In this document: in pieces, positions 18,146-27,141 of the stretch
How positions within the stretch are numbered: position 1 is the stretch's first letter
How the letters are laid out: every line of letters begins with the position of its first letter
Origin: Tenacibaculum dicentrarchi
GTDB taxonomy: Bacteria; Bacteroidota; Bacteroidia; Flavobacteriales; Flavobacteriaceae
Direction of reading: 5' to 3'
Assembly: GCF_964036635.1 (NCBI RefSeq)
Contig: NZ_OZ038524.1
Span: forward strand, 1,796,001 to 1,860,000
Length of the DNA stretch: 64,000 nucleotides
Program-made: the position numbers and the translations under genes
The notes under the pieces: model-generated
The model's input: the letters and a program-made list of their open reading frames with translations, nothing else
Databases searched by the model: none
Told to the model about the DNA's origin: nothing

Positions 18146-21100
18146 ATGATTTCTTCTAAAAAAAATCTTCAAAAAAAATTTTTAGCCCTACTAGTATTGT
18201 GCTATTCTTACGGGTTTAGCCAACAGGCAGCACCTGCACTTCCTACATCAAAAGTAAAAGAAACAGTCGCATGTACTAAAGGATATAATCATAAAGATCA
18301 TAGCAAACATACTAGCTCAAATAAAATGGCTAGAGCAAATTCTCCTGATACATTTGTTGGTTGGGCATCTTATAGCGGCGCAAACTTAGTTGCTAAACTA
18401 AAAGAAACCACCGATTACGATACCAATTTAAGACCCCTTTTTGACTACGGTCAATACGGTGGATCTTTATTTTCTAGTACCAATATAAAAGCAGTTGCCG
18501 ATGCTGTATATAATATGTCAGCCTCTTATGATGGTACAGAATCAAGTGGGATGTTTGGTTTAGTTACCTACTTACACTGTGCAAGTTATCATGAATTTTT
18601 TCAAACAGAAGTAACACTAAATACAGAGGCTAAAAGTGCCTATAAACTTGCCGTTAAATACCTTTCTACAAACGCTCGTTTATGGGATACCACAGAATAC
18701 GGTTTAGGTGTTTTAGATGAATTTTTAATAATGTGTGATTACGATGGTTTAAGAGATAAAGATTTTGTGTTAGATGTTATCAAAACAGCCATCCGTAATT
18801 TAACTGAAAAAGACAACTGGCGAGCTGTTGTTAACGACCAACAAATGCTAACAAAATATATTACTGCATACAACAGAATATTCTTTTTAATGTTTAGAGG
18901 GATGCAACCTGTAGATGTTGCTTATGAAGCATCGCTTAATAATGATCCTGAATTTTTACAATTATTGTCAAATTTAGCTACGGATAAAGAATTAAGAACT
19001 GAAAATGACGATTTAGCTTTAATGGTAAATAACGCCATTGGAGAAATGACCAGAACTGCTGATAGTTCAGATGTTTTAAAAGATCAAACAGAGCCTTTTA
19101 TTGCTGAAATTGCACAAAGTTATGAGCGATTAACGCCTAACTGGTACAAATCAATAAAATCTATCAATGAATCAGGAAATTGTGCGAAATACAACTTATG
19201 TGTAAATATGGACGACATAACAGCCGAAGTTGAAGCAATGCTTTTTCCTAATACCTTTACCTTTGACGATGGACGCTTAAAAGTAAGAACTCCGTTAGAC
19301 TATAAAACAGTTCAAGAATTATACTACGCTTCGAAACAAGTACAAACACAGTTTTTTAGAGCCTTAGCCACAGATGAACCTGTTACTGGTGACCCTAATT
19401 TAAACTTAAATATGGTGGTGTACGGTACGATGAAAGATTATCATGACTGGCAAACAATTTTAAACGGCTTAGCGACCAATAACGGTGGAATGTACATTGA
19501 AAGAGGTGCTACTTTTTACACCTACCAAAGAACTTTTGCAGAAAGTACTTTTAGCTTAGAGGAACTATTCAGACATGAATATGTACATTATTTACAAGGG
19601 CGCTATATTGCAAACGGTTTTTGGGGTTCAACTGAATTTTATAAAGATGGACGTTTAATTTGGTTTGAAGAAGGGATGGCTGAACATTTTGCAGGTAGTA
19701 CCGATAATGACGGTGTTAGAATTAGAGAAAGCCAAGGTTCTAATGTAAAAAACGAAGGTGCTAGTGAGTATATGACTGTAAAGGAAGTTTTAAACGCTAG
19801 TTATGCTGGTGGTTTTAAATTTTATAGATATGGAAATATGTTATGGTCATATTGGTTTAAAAATGATATCAATACTGCTAGAAAACTTATCAACCTTGTT
19901 AGAGCCGATGATATTACTGCTTTTGATACTGAAATTAATCGATTAGAATCAAGCTGGCAATTAGAAAGAAATTTTTTAGCTTACTTAAATAACGTAGTTA
20001 TTGATGAAAATAATTGGTGGGAAGTTCGTACCCCCTGGGAAGTTGATGACTTTTTTGTCGTAGGAAATATTGCTGATATTGAAACCGAATTTGAAGCAAT
20101 TACGGCAAAAGATGTTACTGTAACCTTAGACGCCTCTACTTCGATTAGACGATTTAAAGTAACAGGAAGTTTAAATTCTGGGCAGTTTGAAACAGAATTA
20201 AACGATTTAATGACCCAATTAAAATCAAGCCCAACAGTTAATAATTTTGATTATATCGGCGGATATTACAAAGAGGTATCAGGTTCTAATGCAACCTTTG
20301 TTATTACAGGTTCTTTAAGAGATGCCACTGTAAGCGATGCTCCTATTGCTGATTTTTCAAGCAATTTACCATCAACAATTGTTGGCGGAACTATTCAATT
20401 TACCAATGAATCTACAGGATATATCAATTCATATACCTGGTCTTTTCCTGGAGGAACACCTAGTACAAGTACTGAAAAAAACCCTACGGTAGTTTATGAT
20501 ACTCCAGGAACTCATGCGGTAACCTTAACTGTTAAAAGTGCAAAAAGTGGTAACAATATAAGAACCAAAAATAATTTTATAAAAGTTCATGCTAAAAGTA
20601 GCACTACTTATTGCAGTACAAGTTTTGATTCAAAAGGAACTGGAATACAAAGGGTTAAATTCAGTAATTTAGACCATGAAGATCTTATTTATAATGATGA
20701 AAGGTATTCTGATTATACATCATATGCCGCAGAAGTAAATTTAAACAAAACATATTCTATTGCCATTAAAACAGAAATTTCTACTTGGGAAAAAAATAGT
20801 ATAAAAGCTTGGATTGACTGGAATCAAGATGGTGATTTTGATGATGAAAAAGAAGAAATTTTTGCACATAGAGGTGCCTTTAAAATAGGAAGTGTAACAG
20901 TACCTTCAAATGCGAGTTTAGGGGCTACAAGAATGCGAGTACGTTACGGGTATGATAAAGAAGTTTTCGCTTGTGGAAATGATACTTATTTTGGTGAAGT
21001 TGAAGATTATTCAGTAATTGTAGGTGTTGAAGCAACTACAATTACTTGGACAGGAAGTACAAATACCGATTTTGCAGAAGCTAAAAATTGGGATACAAAT

Positions 21101-22504
21101 ACTGTTCCAACAAATTATGACGATGTAATTATTCCTGCAGGATTAACAAACTACCCTGTAATTTCAACAGCGACCGAAGTAAAAACGCTTACAATTGCTT
21201 CAGGAGCAACTTTAATTGCCAATGCCGCATTAACAGGAACGGTTACTTATACGAGAAATTTACCTACAGACAATTGGTATTTAGTTGCATCGCCTTTAAA
21301 ATATGAAACTATTGAAAGATTAAATCAGAATAATACTTTTGCTTCAGGAACAGGAACTAATATTGGGCTTGCTCCTTATAAAAATAACGGAACAGCTTGG
21401 AATTATTTATCAAACACAAGCAAAGGAAATATTACTTCTGGACAGGGATATTCTGTTAAGTTAAAAAATGCTGCTAATTTAGTTTTTACAGGAAGTATCA
21501 ATTCAACAGCCGTTAATTATAGTATCACAAAAGGTGCAAATAGTTTTAATTTAATCGGAAACCCTTATACTTCGTATGTAAAACTTGGTGATTTCTTTAA
21601 AGACAACGCTACAGGAACTGTTTTATCAGAAGCTACTATTTGGCTTTGGAATCAAAACACCAATAGCTATGATTTAAAATTAGGTGCTGCTGATGCAAAT
21701 TATCAAATAGCACCAGGACAAGGATTTTTTGTAAGTGCTAATGCCAATACTCAAGTAACTTTTAGCAAAGAAAATCAAAGTCATCAATCAGCAACTTTTC
21801 AACGACAGGCAAAAACTCAAATCAATTTAAGTGTTCGTGAAAATCAAAATAATACGGTAAAATCTACTAAATTATACTACCTTAATGGTGTTACCAAAGG
21901 TTTTGATAATGGTTATGACGGTTCTGTTTTTGGAGGAACAACTACTAATTACGCCCTTTACTCACAATTAGTAAGTAATACTAACGGTAAAAATTATGCG
22001 GTTCAATCGTTACCTATAAACGATTTAGAAAACACTATCGTCCCTATCGGATTAAAGGCTAAGGCAGGAAAAAAGATGGTTTTTTCAGCAGAATCAATGA
22101 ATTTACCTGAAAATATAAGTATTTATTTAGAAGATAAACAAAACAATACATTTACCAATTTAGGTAAAGAAAATTATACCGTAACCTTAACAACTGATGC
22201 GAGCCAAGTTGGGCAGTTTTACCTTCATACAAGCTCTAAAGAATTAGATGCTAGTATTCAAACACCTGCTAATTTTAGCGAGTTAACTGTTTACAAATCA
22301 TCTAAAACAACACTAACAGTTAATGGTTTACAAGCTAAAAAAGCGAGTGTAATTATCTATTCGATACAAGGAAAACAAATATTTTCAACAGATATTATTT
22401 CAAAAAATACAGCAACTGTTACTTTACCAAAAGCAGCTGCAGGGGTTTATTTAGTAAAAATAATTTCAGAATTAGGAACTATCAATAAAAAAATAGTTTT
22501 ATAA
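18146..22504 (+). CDS. Secreted M9-family (collagenase-like) metalloprotease with T9SS sorting domain
   Basis: 1452 residues. Signal peptide about 1-26 (ending GFSQ). The M9 N-terminal and catalytic region contains the zinc motif HEYVH (H477, E478, H481) and the downstream glutamate ligand in WFEEGMAEHF (506-515). A PKD domain follows (about 732-820, TWSFPGGTPS), then a GEVED domain (about 822-960, WIDWNQDGDFDDE ... YFGEVEDY). From about 965 to the end comes a module shared with the M43 protease at the right end of the window. The last ~75 residues (SELTVYKSS ... GVYLVKI) are a type A T9SS C-terminal sorting domain. The protein should be exported by T9SS and anchored or released at the cell surface. 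Collagen as substrate is inferred from the family. Confidence 0.92.
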   Translation: MISSKKNLQKKFLALLVLCYSYGFSQQAAPALPTSKVKETVACTKGYNHKDHSKHTSSNKMARANSPDTFVGWASYSGANLVAKLKETTDYDTNLRPLFDYGQYGGSLFSSTNIKAVADAVYNMSASYDGTESSGMFGLVTYLHCASYHEFFQTEVTLNTEAKSAYKLAVKYLSTNARLWDTTEYGLGVLDEFLIMCDYDGLRDKDFVLDVIKTAIRNLTEKDNWRAVVNDQQMLTKYITAYNRIFFLMFRGMQPVDVAYEASLNNDPEFLQLLSNLATDKELRTENDDLALMVNNAIGEMTRTADSSDVLKDQTEPFIAEIAQSYERLTPNWYKSIKSINESGNCAKYNLCVNMDDITAEVEAMLFPNTFTFDDGRLKVRTPLDYKTVQELYYASKQVQTQFFRALATDEPVTGDPNLNLNMVVYGTMKDYHDWQTILNGLATNNGGMYIERGATFYTYQRTFAESTFSLEELFRHEYVHYLQGRYIANGFWGSTEFYKDGRLIWFEEGMAEHFAGSTDNDGVRIRESQGSNVKNEGASEYMTVKEVLNASYAGGFKFYRYGNMLWSYWFKNDINTARKLINLVRADDITAFDTEINRLESSWQLERNFLAYLNNVVIDENNWWEVRTPWEVDDFFVVGNIADIETEFEAITAKDVTVTLDASTSIRRFKVTGSLNSGQFETELNDLMTQLKSSPTVNNFDYIGGYYKEVSGSNATFVITGSLRDATVSDAPIADFSSNLPSTIVGGTIQFTNESTGYINSYTWSFPGGTPSTSTEKNPTVVYDTPGTHAVTLTVKSAKSGNNIRTKNNFIKVHAKSSTTYCSTSFDSKGTGIQRVKFSNLDHEDLIYNDERYSDYTSYAAEVNLNKTYSIAIKTEISTWEKNSIKAWIDWNQDGDFDDEKEEIFAHRGAFKIGSVTVPSNASLGATRMRVRYGYDKEVFACGNDTYFGEVEDYSVIVGVEATTITWTGSTNTDFAEAKNWDTNTVPTNYDDVIIPAGLTNYPVISTATEVKTLTIASGATLIANAALTGTVTYTRNLPTDNWYLVASPLKYETIERLNQNNTFASGTGTNIGLAPYKNNGTAWNYLSNTSKGNITSGQGYSVKLKNAANLVFTGSINSTAVNYSITKGANSFNLIGNPYTSYVKLGDFFKDNATGTVLSEATIWLWNQNTNSYDLKLGAADANYQIAPGQGFFVSANANTQVTFSKENQSHQSATFQRQAKTQINLSVRENQNNTVKSTKLYYLNGVTKGFDNGYDGSVFGGTTTNYALYSQLVSNTNGKNYAVQSLPINDLENTIVPIGLKAKAGKKMVFSAESMNLPENISIYLEDKQNNTFTNLGKENYTVTLTTDASQVGQFYLHTSSKELDASIQTPANFSELTVYKSSKTTLTVNGLQAKKASVIIYSIQGKQIFSTDIISKNTATVTLPKAAAGVYLVKIISELGTINKKIVL

Positions 22505-22541
22505 TAAACTTAATACAAACATTATTTTTTATTACAAATAC

Positions 22542-22576
22542 AAAACAGGTTGCTTTTAGCAGCCTGTTTTTATTTT
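22542..22576 (+). terminator. Rho-independent terminator after the M9 protease
   Basis: AAAACAGGTTGC pairs with GCAGCCTGTTTT (one G-T pair) around a TTTTA loop and is followed by a T-rich tail. Confidence 0.85.
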
Positions 22577-22661
22577 ATAAAACACTCATTTGCTGTTTCC
22601 ATATAAAAAACACGATAAATAATATAACAAAAAATTTAGTTTTAGTTTCGTGAAATTAATG

Positions 22662-22669
22662 TACATTTG
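22662..22669 (+). promoter_or_regulatory. -7 promoter element of the lysozyme-like gene
   Basis: TACATTTG matches TAnnTTTG. Transcription from about 22673 would exclude the in-frame ATG at 22659, which overlaps the promoter and meets a stop at 22689, but would include the proposed ATT start at 22695. Confidence 0.5.
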
Positions 22670-22694
22670 CAACCGCAAAATAGAAAGATAACTA

Positions 22695-23285
22695 ATTATC
22701 AAGTATTTAGGATTTACATTTATAGGATTTGCACTACTAGCTAGTTTTACAAGCCCGAAATTTGAAAACGAAAAAACAACAAACATACCAAAAAGAATCG
22801 TGCCTTCTATTAAAGAAATTAACGTTCCTTTTTTATTAAGAAACTTTGTTGGTTTTAAAGAAGCAGTAGCTTTTAAAGAATCGCAAGGAAAATACAGAGT
22901 TGTAAATAAATTGGGCTACTTAGGTAAATACCAATTTGGAAAATCAACCTTAAAAAGATTTCAAATTTACAATACTACGAATTTTCTTAAAACACCTGAA
23001 TTACAAGAAAAAGCATTTGTCGCTTACTGTAAAGTAAATAAATGGATTTTAAGAAAAGATATTAAACGAAGTGTTGGAAAAACCATAAACGGTACTAAAA
23101 TTACCGAATCTGGTATTTTAGCAGCAGCGCATTTAGGTGGGGCTGGTAACGTTAAAAAATATTTACGATCAAATGGTCATTTTCAATTTAAAGATGCCTT
23201 TGGAACCTCTATTAAATCTTATATCAAAAAATTTGCAGGCTATGATGTATCAACTATTAACGCCAATAAAAAGGCTAGTGTTTAA
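22695..23285 (+). CDS. Exported lysozyme/transglycosylase-fold protein, non-AUG start likely
   Basis: The first conventional start in frame is GTG at 22800, giving 161 residues. The frame is open back to 22692, and the stretch directly upstream encodes a good signal peptide (IKYLGFTFIGFALLASFTS), so translation probably begins at ATT 22695, for 196 residues. The mature part has a lysozyme-like signature: FKEAVAFKESQGKYRVVN then GYLGKYQFGKSTL, with E in KESQGKY as the candidate catalytic glutamate, and later GILAAAHLGGAGNVKKYL. Relatives in flavobacteria are often named peptidoglycan-binding or LysM proteins. A cell-wall lytic role is inferred, not shown. It has its own promoter and terminator. 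Confidence 0.65.
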   Translation: MIKYLGFTFIGFALLASFTSPKFENEKTTNIPKRIVPSIKEINVPFLLRNFVGFKEAVAFKESQGKYRVVNKLGYLGKYQFGKSTLKRFQIYNTTNFLKTPELQEKAFVAYCKVNKWILRKDIKRSVGKTINGTKITESGILAAAHLGGAGNVKKYLRSNGHFQFKDAFGTSIKSYIKKFAGYDVSTINANKKASV

Positions 23286-23313
23286 CATCATCTTACAAAA
23301 ATCTATATCAACT

Positions 23314-23346
23314 AAAAAAGACAGCTTTAATAGCTGTCTTTTTTAT
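23314..23346. terminator. Bidirectional terminator between convergent genes
   Basis: AAAAAAGACAGCT and its exact reverse complement flank a 5-nt loop, with A and T runs on the two sides. It ends the lysozyme-like gene and, on the other strand, the RsmI-like gene. Confidence 0.88.
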
Positions 23347-23363
23347 ATATAATTTATACCTTA

Positions 23364-24068
23364 CTATTTATGAATAATAAAAATAGTTGGGCGTTTATGC
23401 AAATCTGTTTTTATATGCTTCCATTCTTTAACGGTAAAGGTTTTTATATACTCTGAAGGAAGTGTAATATCGCAGGCAACACAAACACGTGTATCTGCCG
23501 ATAAAACATTTCTTAAATCATCTAACATTTTTTCATTTCGATACGGCGTTTCTATAAAAATTTGTGATTGATTTTTAACACTAGAAAGCTTTTCTAAATC
23601 TTTAATTGCACGTTTTCTATCTGATTTATCAATAGGTAAATACCCATTAAAAGCAAAGCTCTGACCATTCATTCCTGAACCCATCATTGCCATTAAAATA
23701 GATGAAGGACCAACTAAAGGTACTACCTGAATGCCTTTTTCGTGTGCTAATTTTACAATCATTGCACCCGGATCGGCAACCGCAGGAACACCCGCATCTG
23801 ATAATAATCCAATAGAAATACCTTTTTCACAAACATCTAAATAATTTTGTGTTTCAATATCATTCGAATATTTGTCTAACAATAATAACTCTAAAGAAGG
23901 TTGCGATTTATTAGGCGTAATCTTTTTAATAAACCCTCTTGCTGATTTTTCATTTTCTACAATAAAAAAATCAAGATGCTCTATTACTTTTTTAACAGAA
24001 ATCGGCATTACCTCTAAAGGCTCTGTATCTCCTAATGTTGTTGGTATTAAATATAATTTACCTTTCAT
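23364..24068 (-). CDS. RsmI-like SAM-dependent methyltransferase (tetrapyrrole methylase fold)
   Basis: 234 residues. N-terminal KLYLIPTTLGD matches the start of the TP-methylase fold. GLLSDAGVPAVADPGAMIV (about 98-116) and VVPLVGPSSILMAMMGSGMNGQSFAFNGYLP (split by the fold's second strand) are the RsmI-type motifs, followed by IFIETPYRN. Bacteroidota often carry this shorter paralogue alongside RsmI, so 16S rRNA 2'-O-methylation is only a possibility. It is followed by a convergent terminator, and dnaA lies upstream on the same strand. Confidence 0.8.
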   Translation of the reverse strand: MKGKLYLIPTTLGDTEPLEVMPISVKKVIEHLDFFIVENEKSARGFIKKITPNKSQPSLELLLLDKYSNDIETQNYLDVCEKGISIGLLSDAGVPAVADPGAMIVKLAHEKGIQVVPLVGPSSILMAMMGSGMNGQSFAFNGYLPIDKSDRKRAIKDLEKLSSVKNQSQIFIETPYRNEKMLDDLRNVLSADTRVCVACDITLPSEYIKTFTVKEWKHIKTDLHKRPTIFIIHK

Positions 24069-24123
24069 TTTGTCTTTTTTAAATTGCCTATTTTGAAGAA
24101 ATATTTTAACCTGAATCGCTTTA

Positions 24124-25548
24124 TTAAAAAGTTAATTTAGCGGTTAATTCCTCTACGTATTTTTTAAATTTCTTATCTGTTTCTGTTAAATTATCAACAG
24201 TTTTACAGGCGTGTAATACCGTAGCATGGTCTCTTTTACCTATTTGACTTCCAATACTCGCTAATGATAACTTTGTTAAACGCTTTGCAAAAAACATGGC
24301 TAATTGACGCGCCTGAACAATGTGTCTTTTACGTGTTTTAGACTGTAACATAGCTACATCCATATCAAAATATTTAGCTACAACTCTTTGAATATAATCA
24401 ATTGAAATTTCTCGCTGGGTTGTTTTTACAAATTTATCGACAATTTCCCTTGCTAAGCTAACAGTAAAATCTCTTTTATTAAATGATGCTTGGGCAATCA
24501 TAGAAATAATAACCCCTTCTAATTCACGAACATTCGCCTTTACATTTTTGGCGATATATTCAATTACATCTTCAGGCATTTCAACACCATCTTGATACAA
24601 TTTATTATGAAGTATTGAAACACGAGTTTCAAAAGAAGGTGCTTGTAATTCGGCTGATAATCCCCATTTAAAACGAGACAATAAACGCAATTCAATATCT
24701 TGCATATCTACAGGGGCTTTATCCGAAGTTAAAATTACCTGTTTTCCATTTTGATGCAAATGATTAAAAATATGAAAAAATACTTCTTGTGTACCTGTTT
24801 TACCAGATAGAAACTGAATATCATCAATAATTAATACATCGACCATTTCATAAAAATGAATAAAGTCATTTCTAGTGTTCGACTTTACCGAATCAATAAA
24901 TTGCTGGGTAAATTTTTCCGAAGAAATATATAAAACGGTTTTATCAGGATATTTATCTTTTACCTCAACCCCAATTGCTTGTACTAAATGTGTTTTTCCT
25001 AACCCAACAGGACCGTAAACCAATAAGGGGTTAAACGACGTTCCTCCAGGTTTATTTGCTACTGCCATACCCGCCGAACGAGCTAATCTGTTAGCATCAC
25101 CTTCTATATAATTAATAAAATTATAGTTTGGGTTTAATTGCGACTCTATTTTAACTTTTTGTAAACCAGGAATCACAAAAGGATTTTTCAACTCTCTTTT
25201 AGACTCTGTCGGTACAGTAGTTTTCGGCGATTTTACCGCTTTCCGATTTGAACTCGGTATTTTAACTATTTGAGGACTGTTACTACTATAGGTGTTTTCT
25301 AAACGTACATCATAAATTAACCTAGCATCGGCCCCTAATTCTTTAACCAAAGCAACTCTTAATAACTTAATATAATGCTCTTCTAGCCATTCGTAAAAAA
25401 ATTTACTAGGCACTTGAACTGTAAGAGCTTCTTCAGCTAATTTAACAGGTTTAATTGGCTCAAACCAAGTTTTATATGCTTGGTGTTTAATGTTATCTTT
25501 TATAAAAGATAAGCATTCCTTCCAAACTGAATCAGCAGTTTTAGTCAT
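24124..25548 (-). CDS. dnaA: Chromosomal replication initiator protein DnaA
   Basis: Binds the origin and unwinds it at the start of replication. 474 residues: domain I (1-80), a short linker, AAA+ domain III with Walker A GPVGLGKT (179-186) and Walker B VLIIDDIQFL, then domain IV with the DnaA signature KRDHATVLHACKTV near the C-terminus. The neighbours are not dnaN/recF, so this is not the classical dnaA-oriC block, and I see no cluster of DnaA boxes nearby. One box lies upstream of the gene. It probably starts its own transcript. Confidence 0.98.
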   Translation of the reverse strand: MTKTADSVWKECLSFIKDNIKHQAYKTWFEPIKPVKLAEEALTVQVPSKFFYEWLEEHYIKLLRVALVKELGADARLIYDVRLENTYSSNSPQIVKIPSSNRKAVKSPKTTVPTESKRELKNPFVIPGLQKVKIESQLNPNYNFINYIEGDANRLARSAGMAVANKPGGTSFNPLLVYGPVGLGKTHLVQAIGVEVKDKYPDKTVLYISSEKFTQQFIDSVKSNTRNDFIHFYEMVDVLIIDDIQFLSGKTGTQEVFFHIFNHLHQNGKQVILTSDKAPVDMQDIELRLLSRFKWGLSAELQAPSFETRVSILHNKLYQDGVEMPEDVIEYIAKNVKANVRELEGVIISMIAQASFNKRDFTVSLAREIVDKFVKTTQREISIDYIQRVVAKYFDMDVAMLQSKTRKRHIVQARQLAMFFAKRLTKLSLASIGSQIGKRDHATVLHACKTVDNLTETDKKFKKYVEELTAKLTF

Positions 25549-25636
25549 TTATTTGGGTTAAAAACAATTTTAGTTGTTAATTTTTATTCTTTTGTAAGGG
25601 CTAAGAGGATTTCGCCTTGGTACGAGAGTGCAAAAA

Positions 25637-25645
25637 TGTGAATAA
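25637..25645 (-). promoter_or_regulatory. Single DnaA box upstream of dnaA
   Basis: On the minus strand this is TTATTCACA, a match to the DnaA box consensus TTATNCACA, about 90 nt upstream of the dnaA start. It may serve autoregulation. One 9-mer could be chance, and no cluster indicative of an origin surrounds it. Confidence 0.35.
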
Positions 25646-25729
25646 AATTTAGGATAAAAAAATTCAGTACCTATTGCTTCTTAATTATTTTATACGTAAC
25701 GTTCGTGTAAATTTAAAACAAAACACACT

Positions 25730-26137
25730 TTGAAAAAAAATAAAACCACAGTTCGTGTTCGTTATGCCGAAACAGATCAGATGGGCGTTGTATATTATGG
25801 TAATTATGCACAGTATTTTGAAATAGGTCGTACCGAACTATTACGCTCTTCAGGAGTTACTTATAAATTTATGGAAGAGAATGGCGTTATGTTACCTGTT
25901 ATTTCATTATTGTGTAATTTTAAAAAATCGGCACTGTATGACGACGAATTAATTATTACAACAAGTATTAAAAAAACACCCGCTGTTAAAATTGAATTTG
26001 AATATGAAATTACCAATCAAAACAAGCAATTAATTTGCACAGGAAGTACTGTTTTGGCTTTTATCAATATGAAAACAAAAAAACCAATGCGCTGCCCTGA
26101 CTATATTTTAGAAGCATTAAGTTTACAAACCACATAA
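25730..26137 (+). CDS. Acyl-CoA thioesterase, hotdog fold (YbgC/4HBT family)
   Basis: 135 residues. The N-terminal signature VRYAETDQMGVVYYGNYAQYF contains the catalytic aspartate D16 and the Tyr/Asn residues of YbgC-type thioesterases, followed by the long helix FEIGRTELLRSSG. It hydrolyses acyl-CoA thioesters; the acyl chain cannot be deduced. TTG at 25730 is the only sensible start, since it gives the expected few residues before the first strand. It is divergent from dnaA and followed by the cobalamin adenosyltransferase gene 15 nt later. Confidence 0.88.
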   Translation: MKKNKTTVRVRYAETDQMGVVYYGNYAQYFEIGRTELLRSSGVTYKFMEENGVMLPVISLLCNFKKSALYDDELIITTSIKKTPAVKIEFEYEITNQNKQLICTGSTVLAFINMKTKKPMRCPDYILEALSLQTT

Positions 26138-26152
26138 AAACCACTACTATTT

Positions 26153-26725
26153 ATGAAAATATACACTAAAACTGGCGACAAAGGCAGCACAGCTTTATTT
26201 GGAGGAACACGTGTACCTAAACACCATTTGCGTATTGAAAGCTACGGAACGGTTGACGAATTAAATTCTTATATCGGCTTAATTGGCGATAAGACAACCG
26301 ATAAAACCATCAAAAAAAGCTTGCTTAAAATTCAAGGCGATTTATTTACCCTAGGCGCAATGCTTGCCACACCCCCTGAAAAAGAAACCTTAAAAAATGG
26401 TAAAGAGCGCTTAAATATTTATAAAATAACAGATACTTCTATTGCTTTTTTAGAAGATGAAATTGATACCATGAATACTCATTTACCACAAATGACTCAT
26501 TTCATATTGCCTGGCGGGCACGAAACTGTGTCATTTTGTCATATAGCTCGCTGTGTTTGTCGTAGAGCGGAACGTTTTGTGGTAGCTTTAAACGCTCAGG
26601 AAACAGTTGATAGCAATATTTTACGTTATTTAAACCGACTTTCTGACTATTTATTTGTAGTGGCACGAAAATTGAACCAAAATTTAAACATCACGGAGGT
26701 TAAATGGACTCCTGAAAAACTATAA
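26153..26725 (+). CDS. Cob(I)alamin adenosyltransferase, PduO type
   Basis: Transfers the adenosyl group of ATP to cob(I)alamin to make coenzyme B12. 190 residues starting MKIYTKTGDKGSTALFGG, the ATP-binding N-terminal motif. ESYGTVDELNSYIGL follows, and the C-terminal active-site segment CHIARCVCRRAERFVVAL and SDYLFVVARKLN are present. Probably cotranscribed with the thioesterase. The organism would use it to activate salvaged B12 for enzymes such as methylmalonyl-CoA mutase, which is not in this window. Confidence 0.93.
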   Translation: MKIYTKTGDKGSTALFGGTRVPKHHLRIESYGTVDELNSYIGLIGDKTTDKTIKKSLLKIQGDLFTLGAMLATPPEKETLKNGKERLNIYKITDTSIAFLEDEIDTMNTHLPQMTHFILPGGHETVSFCHIARCVCRRAERFVVALNAQETVDSNILRYLNRLSDYLFVVARKLNQNLNITEVKWTPEKL

Positions 26726-26791
26726 AAAAACACTTGGCTTATTACAAATAAAAATTTATGTTTGTGATAATCTTACTTAAACAGATAAAAA

Positions 26792-27013
26792 ATGTATTGG
26801 ACACTTGAACTAGCTTCTTATTTAGCAGATGCACCTTGGCCTGCAACGAAAGACGAATTAATTGATTATGCTATTCGTACCGGAGCGCCTTTAGAAGTGG
26901 TTGAAAACTTACAAGATATTGAAGACGAAGGTGATTCTTACGACTCAATAATTGAAATTTGGCCTGACTATCCGACCGAAGAAGATTATCTTTGGAACGA
27001 AGAGGAATACTAA
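26792..27013 (+). CDS. Small acidic DUF2795-like protein
   Basis: 73 residues, strongly acidic and Trp/Tyr-rich: MYWTLELASYLADAPWPATK, then the helix ELIDYAIRTGAPLEVVENLQ and an acidic tail ending DDYLW-like (EEDYLWNEEEY). From memory it is highly conserved in flavobacteria and lies next to secA, matching DUF2795. The function is unknown. It has its own terminator before secA. Confidence 0.75.
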   Translation: MYWTLELASYLADAPWPATKDELIDYAIRTGAPLEVVENLQDIEDEGDSYDSIIEIWPDYPTEEDYLWNEEEY

Positions 27014-27025
27014 GAATACCGACCC

Positions 27026-27059
27026 AAAAAAAGCCTCTATTAAGAGGTTTTTTTTTTAC
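27026..27059 (+). terminator. Rho-independent terminator before secA
   Basis: CCTCT and AGAGG around an ATTA loop, extended by an A run on the left and ten T's on the right. Confidence 0.75.
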
Positions 27060-27141
27060 ATACTAATACCTACTTTAAATATAAACATATAACTAGCTCT
27101 ATTAACCAAACGTTAAAAAGCTACCTAATAATATTTTAAAA

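Noticed and set aside
22586..22786. 66-residue minus-strand frame upstream of the lysozyme-like gene
   Set aside because: It overlaps the terminator region, the promoter and the signal-peptide coding stretch of the plus-strand gene, and its sequence shows no family or signal.
25549..25729. Replication origin next to dnaA
   Set aside because: Only one DnaA box is visible; there is no box cluster or clear unwinding element, and dnaN, recF or rpmH are not adjacent.
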